Source of the DNA: an uncultured Roseburia sp. | GTDB taxonomy: Bacteria > Bacillota > Clostridia > Lachnospirales > Lachnospiraceae | Reading direction: 5' to 3' | NCBI GenBank assembly: GCA_947573605.1 | Contig: CANPGM010000015.1 | Location: 1 to 64,000, forward strand | Length of the DNA stretch: 64,000 bases | Shown: in pieces, positions 10,415 through 19,648 of the stretch | Position numbering within the stretch: the stretch's first letter is position 1 | Layout of the letters: each line of letters begins with the position of its first letter | Program-made: the position numbers and the translations under genes | The notes under the pieces: model-generated | What the model was told of the DNA's origin: nothing | Seen by the model: only the letters and a program-made list of their open reading frames with translations | The model's database searches: none

Positions 10415-11092
10415 ATGTCTTTTTTTGCAACCGCTGTTACCGATGAATGGGGAACCACTTATCAACTGACCAACGCAGGATTTACCATATTGGTAATTGC
10501 AATGCTTACGGTCTTATTAATTGGCTGCGCCTTATTCGGAAGAAAAAAGAAGTTTAACGCCAGACAGCTTGCGTTTTCCGCAATGGCGATCGCACTTGCA
10601 TTCGCCACCTCGTTTATCAAAATTATCCATATGCCGATGGGCGGCTCTGTCACATTATTCAGTATGCTTTTTATCGTTTTAATCGGCTACTGGTACGGTA
10701 CGGGCGCAGGATTGACCGCCGCTGTCTCGTACGGTTTCTTACAGCTGATCACCGACCCCTATATCATCAGCCTGCCCCAGATGTTTGTAGATTACATCTT
10801 TGCATTCGGCGCGCTCGGTTTATCCGGAATTTGTTCAAAAACAAAATCCCGGTATAGTTTGATTCTCTGTTACCTCGTCGGCGTTTTAGGAAGATATGCA
10901 TTTGCATTTCTTTCCGGCTGGATTTTCTTTGCTACCTATACCCCGGAATTTTTCAACAGCGCCGTCGTCTACTCTCTGGCCTACAACGGCTCCTATCTTG
11001 GTCTGGAAGCGTTGATTACCTTAATACTTATTGCGCTGCCTCCGGTCAGCAAGGCTCTTACCTATGTAAAATCTCTTGCCGTTAAGGAGTAG
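10415..11092 (+). CDS. thiT: Thiamine transporter S component (ThiT-like)
   Basis: Membrane protein of 225 residues with about six hydrophobic segments. The first helix is an N-terminal extension (residues 20-40); the remainder has the ThiT pattern (ARQLAFSAMAIALAFATSFIKI, MPMGGSVTLFSM, WYGTGAGLTAAVSYGFLQL, the YGFLQ..TDPYI loop). ThiT is the thiamine-binding subunit of ECF transporters and uses a shared EcfAAT module; an ECF module is encoded at 23.8-26.2 kb. The TPP riboswitch upstream confirms thiamine as the likely ligand. The ATG at 10415 follows AAGGAGGAG. Confidence 0.88.
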   Translation: MSFFATAVTDEWGTTYQLTNAGFTILVIAMLTVLLIGCALFGRKKKFNARQLAFSAMAIALAFATSFIKIIHMPMGGSVTLFSMLFIVLIGYWYGTGAGLTAAVSYGFLQLITDPYIISLPQMFVDYIFAFGALGLSGICSKTKSRYSLILCYLVGVLGRYAFAFLSGWIFFATYTPEFFNSAVVYSLAYNGSYLGLEALITLILIALPPVSKALTYVKSLAVKE

Positions 11093-11143
11093 ACGCCGGT
11101 ACGATGTCTGCCAGCCTTAAAAACCGACAAAGGAGAACCTGAT

Positions 11144-12436
11144 ATGAGACCATATAAATTTCTGATATTTACAGGAATCTGCAGTATTTTACTGGCCGGC
11201 TGCGGCAGCAGACGTCAGGAATCCTCAGAAAGCCCGTATGACACTTCATCGGCAAAAGAAACGGAATCTGCGACGGATCCCGGCACGGAAAACAGTGCGT
11301 CGGACGGCGGGAAAACCGATATTTCCGCATTAGAAGGCGTCATTGAGGAACAAACTTTTGATGTCACGCTGGACGGATGGGGAGAGGTGCGCTTTGCCTC
11401 CTTTCTGCCGGAAGAAAAACAGGCGGGAGAACCTTTGGGAGATGTCCGTTTTAAGCTTTTAAAAGACGGTGAGACGTTATATTCCCTGCCGGGATGGAAT
11501 GCGGAAAATACACTGTCTGACCGGCAATTTAAACAAATTGCTGCAATTGCTTTCAGGGATTTTGATGAAGACGGACGAACAGACATTATGATTCTTTGTG
11601 AATATACGCCCCTTTTTGGTACGGAAATCGAAAACAGTGATCGAGAAGTAAGAGTCTATACGCAGAACGGCGAAAATAAAGACTTTGTCATAGACAGGCT
11701 TCTAAGCGAATATTTGACGAAGCAGCGCCTTACCGAAAGTATTGCTGACATTATGTCAGCAAGAGAAGCATATCGGGACTATCTGGCGTCAATGGACGGC
11801 TCGCATGGTATCGCAGCCCAGCTTGGCATAATCGTGGATCATATGGATATGTGGTTTGCAAAGCCGGATTATGCGAACGACCTGTATTGCTATGCCGTTA
11901 CGGATCTGAATTTTGACGGCAGGCTGGAGTTAATCGTGGCAAACTGCGGCGGCACGGGATATTACACTTACAGCCGTTTTTACGAAGTGAATGAACGCTT
12001 TGACGGCCTGTCGGAATGTGAAACAGGCTATCGCGAAGGGGATTCCCAGCCCGATATCATAGAAGACTATCTTTCGGTCTTCTGCAACGGCGACGGCGTA
12101 TTCCATTATATCGTAAACGATTATCTGAAAGTCAGTATGGCGGAAACGTATCTCATAACCAGCGCTATGACCCTGCAGAACGGAAAAATAACGAATCAGC
12201 CGCTGCGGCGTCTGGAAACATCATTTAGTGATGGGACGGAAAATATCGCCTACACGGACGGAATGGGGAACAAAATCTCCGAGACGGAGTACTTAAACGC
12301 AATCGAAAACGCTTTTGAAGGACTTACTCCCGATACGATTTCCTTCGGATGGCAGGACGCGGCGGAATTGGAAGGCTTAAGCCATGAGGAAATAATCAAA
12401 AAACTGGAAGAATCCTACGATAAATATATGAAGTAA
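11144..12436 (+). CDS. Lipoprotein with two repeat-like halves, unknown function
   Basis: A secreted lipoprotein of 430 residues. The signal peptide ends at the lipobox LLAGC (Cys20). It is followed by a Ser/Glu-rich linker (about 22-60). The rest has FRDFDEDGRTDIMIL and DLNFDGRLELIVANC, Asp-rich calcium-loop-like segments resembling FG-GAP/VCBS-type repeats. No enzyme motif is recognised. A good AAGGAGA ribosome site is present. It follows thiT by 51 bases but may not share its function. Confidence 0.75.
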   Translation: MRPYKFLIFTGICSILLAGCGSRRQESSESPYDTSSAKETESATDPGTENSASDGGKTDISALEGVIEEQTFDVTLDGWGEVRFASFLPEEKQAGEPLGDVRFKLLKDGETLYSLPGWNAENTLSDRQFKQIAAIAFRDFDEDGRTDIMILCEYTPLFGTEIENSDREVRVYTQNGENKDFVIDRLLSEYLTKQRLTESIADIMSAREAYRDYLASMDGSHGIAAQLGIIVDHMDMWFAKPDYANDLYCYAVTDLNFDGRLELIVANCGGTGYYTYSRFYEVNERFDGLSECETGYREGDSQPDIIEDYLSVFCNGDGVFHYIVNDYLKVSMAETYLITSAMTLQNGKITNQPLRRLETSFSDGTENIAYTDGMGNKISETEYLNAIENAFEGLTPDTISFGWQDAAELEGLSHEEIIKKLEESYDKYMK

Positions 12437-12477
12437 CATACGATATGCAGCAGTTCTATCCTCTTCAAAACTGTTTC

Positions 12478-12522
12478 ATAACGGTCAGACAGGGGCATAC
12501 GTCCCGGCCTGACCGTTATTTT
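12478..12522 (+). terminator. Intrinsic terminator after lipoprotein gene
   Basis: ATAACGGTCAG and CTGACCGTTAT form a perfect 11-pair stem with a small inner GGG/CCC stem, followed by TTT on the plus strand. It also lies at the end of the convergent gene and can serve both. Confidence 0.85.
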
Positions 12523-12524
12523 AA

Positions 12525-13664
12525 TTATTGCGTTCTTTTAAGCGCCGTTTTTGTAATTTTTTCGGATAAATAATTGTATCCTCTTACCATTAACTCTGTA
12601 ACCAAAATTGACAGCAATGCAAGCAGCCAACATTGATAGCTCTGAAAGCTCCTGTAGCCGTTTAATCCATACGCAACGAAATATACGGTAATATGTAACG
12701 CGTAATACTTTGATATATGTCTGCTGTAATATAAAAGCTGTTTTGCAAACGGATTTTTCGGCTCATAAAGCCCTCCGTCTTTTCTGCGCCTTTCTTCGAT
12801 AAAGAAGACGATTGCGGCAAAAATAATTATGTGAGCCAAACTTGCCGCTACATGCCAGAGATTCGGGCTGGTATACGCTACGCTAAAAACAGCCTGCATT
12901 TCCGATAAATCCGAACCGTATTTTACAAACGCCAGCGTCCACCATACAACGACGACCGCGGCGGCGGAAGCAGTCAGCATTCTGTAAAACTTTATTTTAT
13001 CTTTAACATGCCTCAGCGCTCTTCCAAAAGCGACGCCAAACAGCGCATAAGACAGGAAATAGAGCGGAGTAAAAGATACAAAATCCGCGTCTCCAATCAG
13101 GAGCTTTATAAGATATCCAATCACCGGCACATCTACAGGCGTTCCATAGACAAACGGCGCGATTATGCCGACCGCCGCGCCGATTATTACATACCATACC
13201 GTTTTCACGCCCAGTTTCTTAAGCAGCGCCAATACAAGATATATGATTCCGGTAATAAAAAAGATATTGGTATACTGAATATAAATCTTGACCAGAAACC
13301 ATAAATTCTCTGTCCCGCTTTCGGAGAGATTTCCGGAAACAAATGGATACGGTATCAGCAGCGCCGCCACATAAAGCATATTATTGAGATACTGATAAAC
13401 CGTCATTCGAATACCGCTTTTTACAAATTCCGCCGGCGTTGCGTTCCTGCTGTAAACCGTTCCGATTCCCATAACAAAGATAAAAATCGCTGCGCCGGAC
13501 ATCGTTGCAAACATATAAATCCACCCGGTTACGGAATCCTGCGGGGATAAAGTTGCCTGAAACGCATGAATCAGATAAATAATCAGCATGAAAATCCCTT
13601 TGAGATAATCGAACTCCCTCTGCCTTCCGTTATTTATCTCTTCTTTTGAAAATATTTTATTCAT
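12525..13664 (-). CDS. Acyltransferase-3-like integral membrane protein
   Basis: A polytopic membrane protein (about ten hydrophobic segments, ~379 residues). It begins REFDYLKGIFMLIIYLIHAF, which resembles the first helix of acyltransferase-3/heparan-acetyltransferase-like proteins with its conserved D and H. Such proteins O- or N-acylate surface sugars, but the substrate cannot be told. Several ATG codons cluster at the start; 13664 or 13667 is best placed relative to GAGGA. The gene begins 20 bases after the glucokinase stop and is probably co-transcribed with it. Confidence 0.65.
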   Translation of the reverse strand: MNKIFSKEEINNGRQREFDYLKGIFMLIIYLIHAFQATLSPQDSVTGWIYMFATMSGAAIFIFVMGIGTVYSRNATPAEFVKSGIRMTVYQYLNNMLYVAALLIPYPFVSGNLSESGTENLWFLVKIYIQYTNIFFITGIIYLVLALLKKLGVKTVWYVIIGAAVGIIAPFVYGTPVDVPVIGYLIKLLIGDADFVSFTPLYFLSYALFGVAFGRALRHVKDKIKFYRMLTASAAAVVVVWWTLAFVKYGSDLSEMQAVFSVAYTSPNLWHVAASLAHIIIFAAIVFFIEERRRKDGGLYEPKNPFAKQLLYYSRHISKYYALHITVYFVAYGLNGYRSFQSYQCWLLALLSILVTELMVRGYNYLSEKITKTALKRTQ

Positions 13665-13683
13665 CATTTTCATCCTCATCACA

Positions 13684-14622
13684 CTAGTTCAGCAGCATCT
13701 GAACGCATCCGTATATACCCGCGTCATTTCCCAGTTCTGCAAGCGCAAACTTCGTATCGCGGCATCCAAAATAAGCCGTCTCAATAAAATGCTTCCGAAT
13801 ATTGTCAAGCAGAATGGCGCCTGCTTTTGATACGCCTCCGCCGATTACAATTACTTCCGGATTTACGACGCACGCCATATTCGAAAGCGCCGCTCCCAAT
13901 ATTTCGCACACTTCGTCCACAAGACCAAGCGCGATCGCGTCTCCCGCCTTTGCTTCGTCAAAAACATCTTTTGCCGTTAAAACGGGAAAATTTGTAAGAT
14001 TTGTTTTTTCGGAAGTTTTGGCAAGCTTTCTCTTCGCAACACGAACAATTCCTGTGGCGGATGTATACTGCTCCAGACATCCGTACTGACCGCAGTTACA
14101 AGGTTCGATTTCATCATGATTCACGGTTATATGGCCGATTTCGCCGCCCGCTCCGTCAAAACCGGTTACTACTTTTCCGTCTACGACGATACCGCCGCCG
14201 ACTCCGGTTCCAAGCGTAACCATAATAATGTCCTTACATCCTTTCGCGCCGCCTTGCCACATCTCTCCAAGCGCAGCTACATTGGCATCATTTCCAACCT
14301 TGATTTTTAACCCGGTCAGACTTCCGAGTTCTTCTTCTACATTTACAATCCCCCAACCAAGATTGATGCAGCGATTGACAATTCCGCCGATTTTTACCGA
14401 GCCGGGAACGCCGATTCCGATTCCCTGTACTTCTTCTTTCCTTATTCCCTCCTGTGCAAGTTTATTGTCTATTGCTTTTGCAACATCCGAAAGAATATTT
14501 TCTCCTTTATTTTCCGTGTCGGTCTTTATTTCCCATTTGTCCAATAATTTTCCGTCCGTTTCAAAAAAACCGATTTTGCATGTGGTTCCTCCCACATCTA
14601 CGCCAAATGCATATTTTTTCAT
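13684..14622 (-). CDS. glcK: ROK-family glucokinase
   Basis: Cytosolic ATP-dependent glucose kinase of 312 residues. The phosphate loop DVGGTTCKIG is at the N-terminus, the GTGVGGGIV glycine loop lies in the middle, and the ROK zinc site reads CNCGQYGCLE. The GAGGEIGHI motif supplies the catalytic region. The ATG at 14622 follows GGGGGA; the longer frame upstream adds 37 unconserved residues. Symbol by family resemblance. Confidence 0.9.
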   Translation of the reverse strand: MKKYAFGVDVGGTTCKIGFFETDGKLLDKWEIKTDTENKGENILSDVAKAIDNKLAQEGIRKEEVQGIGIGVPGSVKIGGIVNRCINLGWGIVNVEEELGSLTGLKIKVGNDANVAALGEMWQGGAKGCKDIIMVTLGTGVGGGIVVDGKVVTGFDGAGGEIGHITVNHDEIEPCNCGQYGCLEQYTSATGIVRVAKRKLAKTSEKTNLTNFPVLTAKDVFDEAKAGDAIALGLVDEVCEILGAALSNMACVVNPEVIVIGGGVSKAGAILLDNIRKHFIETAYFGCRDTKFALAELGNDAGIYGCVQMLLN

Positions 14623-14826
14623 TTTTTCCCCCATTTCTGCGCAGCTTTTTGCGCATGACGAGTTTGTGGCAAGCCATTTATGGCTTTGCAGCGTGCAGAC
14701 ACAAATCTCGCGATTGAAAATTTTCTTTTTCAATCTTTATTTCCAAGCTCTTTTTTACATATATCATATCGTGTTCCACAAATGGTGTCAATTCGGATAT
14801 TGCCCGAACCCATCCCAAAAGAGGCA

Positions 14827-17253
14827 CTATTCTGTTGTTTTTGACAGCCTCTGCGGATTTGCCGGATCTTCACCGCCCGGCGGCTCTTCCGGGGGATTTT
14901 CCGGATTATTCGGCGGATTCTCCGGGGTTCCCGGCGGATTCTCCGGATTATTCGGCGGGTTCTCCGGGGTCTCCGGCGGATTTTCAGGAGTTCCGGGCAG
15001 GTTTTCCGGGGTCTCCGGCGGATTCTCCGGATTATTCGGCGGGTTTTCCGGGGTTCCCGGCGGATTCTCCGGATTATTCGGCGGGTTCTCCGGGGGCGTC
15101 GGCTGTTCGGGAACGACCGGAATCCCCTGTCCTCCCGATCCGGGGTCATCCCCGCCCGGTAAATTTTCTCCCTCAGACGGTTCTTCCCCTTCCGTAGGCG
15201 CTTCACTATTCTCCGTCTCTTCTTCAGAAAATCCGGGCGGCTTATAATCTCCCGTCATCTCCGCAGGACGCAAAAATTCAAGCGGCTGCAAATTTTTATG
15301 CATCTTTTCCATAAATGAATTCCAGATTCTGCCCGGATAGGTGGCGCCTTCCAGTCCGTCGACTTTCTTCGGCATATCGCAGCCCACCCATACGCTAGTC
15401 GTATAATATCTGGTATATCCGACAAACCACCCGTCTTTTCTGTCATCCGTAGTTCCTGTCTTTCCGGCGCAGGGCATATCCGTAAGCGCAAGTCCTCTTC
15501 CCGTACCGGATGCAAGAACTCCCGTCAGAATATCCGTCATTGCCCTGGCGGCATTCTGTTTATAGACATGCTTTCCCGATTGATCCGATTCAAAGATAAG
15601 AGTCCCTTCGCTGTCTAATATTTTAACAACGCAAGTCGGTTTCCGATAAATTCCATCATTTTCCAAAGCGGCATAGGCCGACGCCATTTCTAACGCCGAA
15701 GCTCCCGTCGTAAACCCTCCGAGCGCGGATGGCAGTCTATAATCCTCCGCATTCAGTCTGGAAAAATTCATTTCCTCCAGATAGCCAAGCCCTGTCTCCG
15801 GTGAAAGTTCGTCAAACAGTTTCCATGCAATCACATTGACCGATTTTTCTACTGCCGTCCGAAGCGTAATATCACCAAGATACGTTCCGTTTGCGTTTTT
15901 CGGCCCGTCTTCGACCGGTTCGTCAGTCACCATCGTATCCGCTGTGTAGCCTCTTTCCAGAGAAGGCGTATATACAATCAGCGGTTTGACGGAGCTTCCG
16001 GGCTGCCTGAAACTCTGAAACGCGCGGTTTAGCGAGTATCCCGTAAAATCCTGGCTTCTTCCGCCTACTATCGCTTTGACAAATCCGCTGACATTGTCAA
16101 TACAGACTGCAGACGCCTGAAGCATAAAAATCCCCTCTTCGTTTACGTCAGTAAACTCAGCAAGTTCTTCATCCAGCGATGCCTGAAGTTCTTCCTGCAT
16201 TTCCAAATCCAAAGAAGTATAGATCTGATATCCGCCCGTATAAAGTTTCCTGCGGCACTCGTTATAAACTGCCTGATAGGAATCGTCATATGCATTTTTT
16301 TCTGTCTCGCTCAAAAAATGATACCGAAACAAAAATCCTTCCTGTTCCATCAGCGCCCGAATCGCACAGTCGCAGGCATATGTTTCAACGTAGTCATTTT
16401 TCCCCTTTACGGCCGGACGCCGCAGTCTGATATCGGCCGAAACCGCTTCCAGATAAGCCTGCTGCGATATCTTGCCGTCTTCGTACATATTCTCTAAAAT
16501 GAGGTCCCGGCGCGCAAGCGTATTTTCTTTTTGGGTCAGCGGATCATAAATGGTCGGATTATTCGGAATCGCAGAAAGAAACGCGATTTCCGACAGATTC
16601 AGCTCCTGAACGCCTCGGTTAAAATACCCTCTGCTGGCGGCCTGAATGCCGTAATAACCGTTTCCGTAATAAATATTGTTCAGATAAAACTCAATAATCT
16701 GTTTCTTACTATATTTCCGTTCCAATGCCTGAGCAATGAAAATTTCCTCTACTTTTCGCTGCCACGTTTTTTCCTGTGTAAGGTAAATGGTCCTGGCAAG
16801 CTGCATGGTAATCGTACTGCCGCCCTGCGTCGCCTCCCCGTTCTCAACCATTGCCTTAAACGCCCGCAGAAGCGCTTTATAGTCGACCCCGCCATGTCGG
16901 TAAAACCGTTTATCCTCAATGCTGATTACGGCCGATACAGCCGTCAGAGGGATTTCTTCAATCGGCACATAATAAGCGTCTTTTTCCGATCTCAGCTTGG
17001 AAATCTCCGTTCCGTCCGCCGCATACAAAACGCCTGTCTGAGCCGACTTAAAATCCTCTTCCGATGAAGCCGATACCAGTCTTTCCGCTTCTTTCCGCAG
17101 TCTGCCTACCTCGCCCGCGTAGCCGCTTACGTTATAATAGACGACTGCTAACAGTATAAAAAGCAGCAGCACAAGCTGAATAATTATGATATTTCGAAGC
17201 GCGCGATATTTTTTCTTCTTTTTTTTCTTTTGTTTCTTTCTCTTCTCTGCCAC
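14827..17253 (-). CDS. Class A penicillin-binding protein with Pro-rich tail
   Basis: Bifunctional peptidoglycan synthase of 808 residues. A basic cytoplasmic head and one transmembrane helix (about 20-45) are followed by a glycosyltransferase domain (EDKRFYRHGGVDY, GGSTITMQLART) and a transpeptidase domain with SSVK in QPGSSVKPLI, SVN, and KTGTTDDRKDGW. The last ~140 residues are low-complexity: an acidic linker, then repeats built from PENPPNN, PENPPGT and PENPPET. The start is a GTG preceded by GGGGAGG. The tail may span the wall or bind other wall components. It is a PBP1A-type protein. Confidence 0.93.
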   Translation of the reverse strand: MAEKRKKQKKKKKKKYRALRNIIIIQLVLLLFILLAVVYYNVSGYAGEVGRLRKEAERLVSASSEEDFKSAQTGVLYAADGTEISKLRSEKDAYYVPIEEIPLTAVSAVISIEDKRFYRHGGVDYKALLRAFKAMVENGEATQGGSTITMQLARTIYLTQEKTWQRKVEEIFIAQALERKYSKKQIIEFYLNNIYYGNGYYGIQAASRGYFNRGVQELNLSEIAFLSAIPNNPTIYDPLTQKENTLARRDLILENMYEDGKISQQAYLEAVSADIRLRRPAVKGKNDYVETYACDCAIRALMEQEGFLFRYHFLSETEKNAYDDSYQAVYNECRRKLYTGGYQIYTSLDLEMQEELQASLDEELAEFTDVNEEGIFMLQASAVCIDNVSGFVKAIVGGRSQDFTGYSLNRAFQSFRQPGSSVKPLIVYTPSLERGYTADTMVTDEPVEDGPKNANGTYLGDITLRTAVEKSVNVIAWKLFDELSPETGLGYLEEMNFSRLNAEDYRLPSALGGFTTGASALEMASAYAALENDGIYRKPTCVVKILDSEGTLIFESDQSGKHVYKQNAARAMTDILTGVLASGTGRGLALTDMPCAGKTGTTDDRKDGWFVGYTRYYTTSVWVGCDMPKKVDGLEGATYPGRIWNSFMEKMHKNLQPLEFLRPAEMTGDYKPPGFSEEETENSEAPTEGEEPSEGENLPGGDDPGSGGQGIPVVPEQPTPPENPPNNPENPPGTPENPPNNPENPPETPENLPGTPENPPETPENPPNNPENPPGTPENPPNNPENPPEEPPGGEDPANPQRLSKTTE
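14868..15105 (-). repeat. In-gene tandem repeat encoding PENPP units
   Basis: About 240 bases of near-identical 21- and 42-base units encode alternating PENPPNN, PENPPGT and PENPPET segments at the C-terminus of the penicillin-binding protein. The repeat is free of stop codons in other frames, which creates long false ORFs on both strands. Slippage could vary its length between strains. Confidence 0.9.
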
Positions 17254-17342
17254 AGCCGCCTCCCCGGGTTTTCTTTCTCTATTTTACACTTATTATATGC
17301 GATACTCAAGATTGGTCCGATATATTTTCCGCAAAACAAAAA

Positions 17343-17403
17343 GAGCAGGATAAATTAACGAAAAAAATCCGTCAAGGATTTCCGCGTTAATTTCGTCCTG
17401 CTC
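17343..17403 (-). terminator. Intrinsic terminator of spoVT
   Basis: On the minus strand a long stem (GAGCAGGA...AAATTAACG against CGTTAATTT...TCCTGCTC, one mismatch) is followed by TTTTTGTTTT. It lies 20 bases after the spoVT stop and separates it from the penicillin-binding protein gene. Confidence 0.9.
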
Positions 17404-17421
17404 AAAAGCGATATGGAATGC

Positions 17422-17970
17422 CTACTGCTCCATCTGTTTTCCCAGAAAGCCCGCCGCCGCATTTGCAAGCTTGCTTTCCGTCTCGCTCATTTTCGCTTTT
17501 TCATCTCTCTCATAAAGAATCACTGCTCCGATCGCGTCTCCCTCGCATATAATCGTACTAAGCGCCTGCTGTCCAAACTCCCCGGCGTCATCGAGTGTAA
17601 CCTTTACAAAATTATGGTCGTCTTTTATTGCCAAAAAGTTCTTCCTCTCACTGATTGCGGCTTCAAGCTGCTTACTGATCGGCTTGCCTTCAAAATCTCT
17701 CCTTCCGGCGCCCGAAACAGCGACAACATGGTCGCAGTCCGTGATAATCACAAGATGTCCGGTCGTCTGTGAAAGACTTTCCGCATACTCTCCGGCGAAC
17801 TGGCTTAATTCTCCTATCGGCGAATATTTTTTTAATATAATTTCCCCTTCCCGGTCCGTAAAAATCTCCAACGGATCGCCCTCTCTGATTCTTAACGTCC
17901 TTCTAATTTCTTTTGGCACAACAATCCTGCCGAGGTCATCTATTCTTCGAACGATTCCTGTTGCTTTCAT
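17422..17970 (-). CDS. spoVT: Stage V sporulation protein T
   Basis: DNA-binding regulator of late forespore genes. The N-terminal AbrB/SpoVT swapped-hairpin domain (KATGIVRRIDDLGRIVVPKEI) is followed by a GAF-like domain ending in LGKQ. It is 182 residues from the ATG at 17970, full length. An upstream in-frame ATG overlaps the GGAGG ribosome site, so the second is preferred. A sigma-G-type promoter lies 44-73 bases upstream. Its presence implies a sporulating lineage. Confidence 0.95.
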   Translation of the reverse strand: MKATGIVRRIDDLGRIVVPKEIRRTLRIREGDPLEIFTDREGEIILKKYSPIGELSQFAGEYAESLSQTTGHLVIITDCDHVVAVSGAGRRDFEGKPISKQLEAAISERKNFLAIKDDHNFVKVTLDDAGEFGQQALSTIICEGDAIGAVILYERDEKAKMSETESKLANAAAGFLGKQMEQ

Positions 17971-18013
17971 AATTTCGTAATCCTCCATTTGTTATTCTTT
18001 CCGTTTCTGGAAA

Positions 18014-18043
18014 TAGTATCTCTAAATGAAGATTTTTTATTCA
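18014..18043 (-). promoter_or_regulatory. Sigma-G/sigma-F-like promoter of spoVT
   Basis: On the minus strand TGAATA (18038-18043) and GATACTA (18014-18020) are separated by 17 bases. The Bacillus sigma-G consensus is TGAATA and CATACTA, so only one base differs. Forespore-specific expression of spoVT is known in Bacillus. Confidence 0.7.
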
Positions 18044-18265
18044 AAAGGTTCGGGTGTCAAAAAGCAGATTTTCGGTTGCCAGCATTTTGAACGAACACCA
18101 AACCCGTTTTTACTCGAAAGACGCGACATGCAGTAAATAGGAAAGATAAAAACTTACCTTGCGGCGCGAAAAAAAAGAGCTATAATAGGAAGTGAACCAG
18201 TCGGCTGTTCCGTTTTTGATACAATTTTTTATAGTATATTAATACTCCTATTACGAGGTGAAGTG

Positions 18266-19648
18266 ATGAATCCTTCCAGTCAAAAATTTTTTTCAAAGTT
18301 ACGTTCTCATTACGATAAAAATTTATTACGCACAACCGTCAGTATGGCCTGGCCCGCAATTGTTGAATCCTTTTTCGTCGCTTTTGCCGGACTCATTGAC
18401 TCTTTGATGGTAAGTTCTCTCGGATCTTATGCCGTAGCCGCGGTCGGTCTTACCACGCAGCCGAAATTTTTAGGACTTTCTCTTTTTATCGCTTTGAACG
18501 TCTCCATATCCGCGCTTGTCGCAAGAAGGCGCGGTGAAAAAAAACAGGAAGATGCAAACCGGATCATGTTTACCGCGTTGCTTTTCATTTTGGCTGCAGC
18601 CGTCCTGCTTAGCATTACATTTGTCTTGTCTTCTGATTTTATTATGAAGCTATGCGGTTCTACCGCCGACACCCATGAAAGCGCCGTTATCTATTTTCAA
18701 ATCATCATGGGCGGCATGATATTTAACTGTATCCAAATGGGCGTCAACTCTGCGCAGCGCGGCGCCGGAAATACCAAAATCACAATGCGGACCAATGTCA
18801 CTTCCAATACAATCAACATTATCGCTAACTACCTGCTTATTGAGGGACATTTCGGATTTCCGGCTTTGGGAATACACGGCGCAGCGCTTGCCACTGTTTT
18901 GGGAACTGTCGTAGCCTGTATTATGAGTATTATTTCCATCTTAAAGCCGGAAGGATTTATCAGTATCCCCTATCTGATAAAAAATAAAATCCGTCCGACT
19001 GCCGCCGCCTTTATAAGTCTTGTCCGAGTCGGGTACAGCGTCTTCTTTGAACAGATTTTAATGCGAATCGGCTTTATGCTTACCGCCCTTATGGCGGCAA
19101 AACAGGGTACAAATGCAATGGCGGCCCATCAGGTCGGAATGAATATTATGAGCCTTTCCTTTTCCTTCGGCGACGGTCTTCAGGCAACCGCCGTCGCTTT
19201 AATCGGTCGAAGTCTCGGCGCTAACGACCGGGAAGCGGCAAAGGCTTACGGAAAGACCTGTCGCACAATCGGCGGTTTCATTGCCGCCTGTCTTGCCGTC
19301 CTCTACTTTTTCGGAGCAAACGGACTTTACCGCCTGTTTTTCGAGGAACAGGATATTATTGATATAGGCGTCGGCATTATGCGCGTCATAATATTTGTAG
19401 TCGTTTTCCAGATTGCCCAGGTCATTTATATGGGCTGTCTGCGCGGTGCGGGCGATACGTTCTATACCGCAGCCGCTTCAACCGTCAGCGTAACGCTGAT
19501 TCGAACCGTGGCTTCCTGGTTCTTCGGATATGTGCTGCATTGGGGTATTATCGGAATCTGGCTCGGCGTCCTCGCCGATCAGATTTCCAGATTTCTGTTT
19601 GCATCGGTGCGTTTTAAGGCCGGTAAGTGGACCAATATAAAAATTTAG
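18266..19648 (+). CDS. MATE-family multidrug/cation antiporter
   Basis: A 12-helix membrane exporter of 460 residues in two homologous halves. The N-half has WPAIVESFFVAFAGLIDSLMVSSLG, the C-half VGYSVFFEQILMRIGFMLTALMAA and the MATE motif GDGLQATAVALIGRSLGA. These proteins expel drugs or metabolites using a Na+ or H+ gradient. A GAGGTGA ribosome site supports the ATG at 18266. The substrate is unknown. It ends by overlapping the convergent HD-GYP gene by four bases. Confidence 0.92.
   Translation: MNPSSQKFFSKLRSHYDKNLLRTTVSMAWPAIVESFFVAFAGLIDSLMVSSLGSYAVAAVGLTTQPKFLGLSLFIALNVSISALVARRRGEKKQEDANRIMFTALLFILAAAVLLSITFVLSSDFIMKLCGSTADTHESAVIYFQIIMGGMIFNCIQMGVNSAQRGAGNTKITMRTNVTSNTINIIANYLLIEGHFGFPALGIHGAALATVLGTVVACIMSIISILKPEGFISIPYLIKNKIRPTAAAFISLVRVGYSVFFEQILMRIGFMLTALMAAKQGTNAMAAHQVGMNIMSLSFSFGDGLQATAVALIGRSLGANDREAAKAYGKTCRTIGGFIAACLAVLYFFGANGLYRLFFEEQDIIDIGVGIMRVIIFVVVFQIAQVIYMGCLRGAGDTFYTAAASTVSVTLIRTVASWFFGYVLHWGIIGIWLGVLADQISRFLFASVRFKAGKWTNIKI

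Noticed and set aside
14730..15206. Arg-rich ORF on the minus strand, and Gly/Phe- and Pro/Ala-rich ORFs on the plus strand, over 14.2-15.2 kb
   Set aside because: These are other-frame shadows of the PENPP-encoding repeat in the penicillin-binding protein gene.
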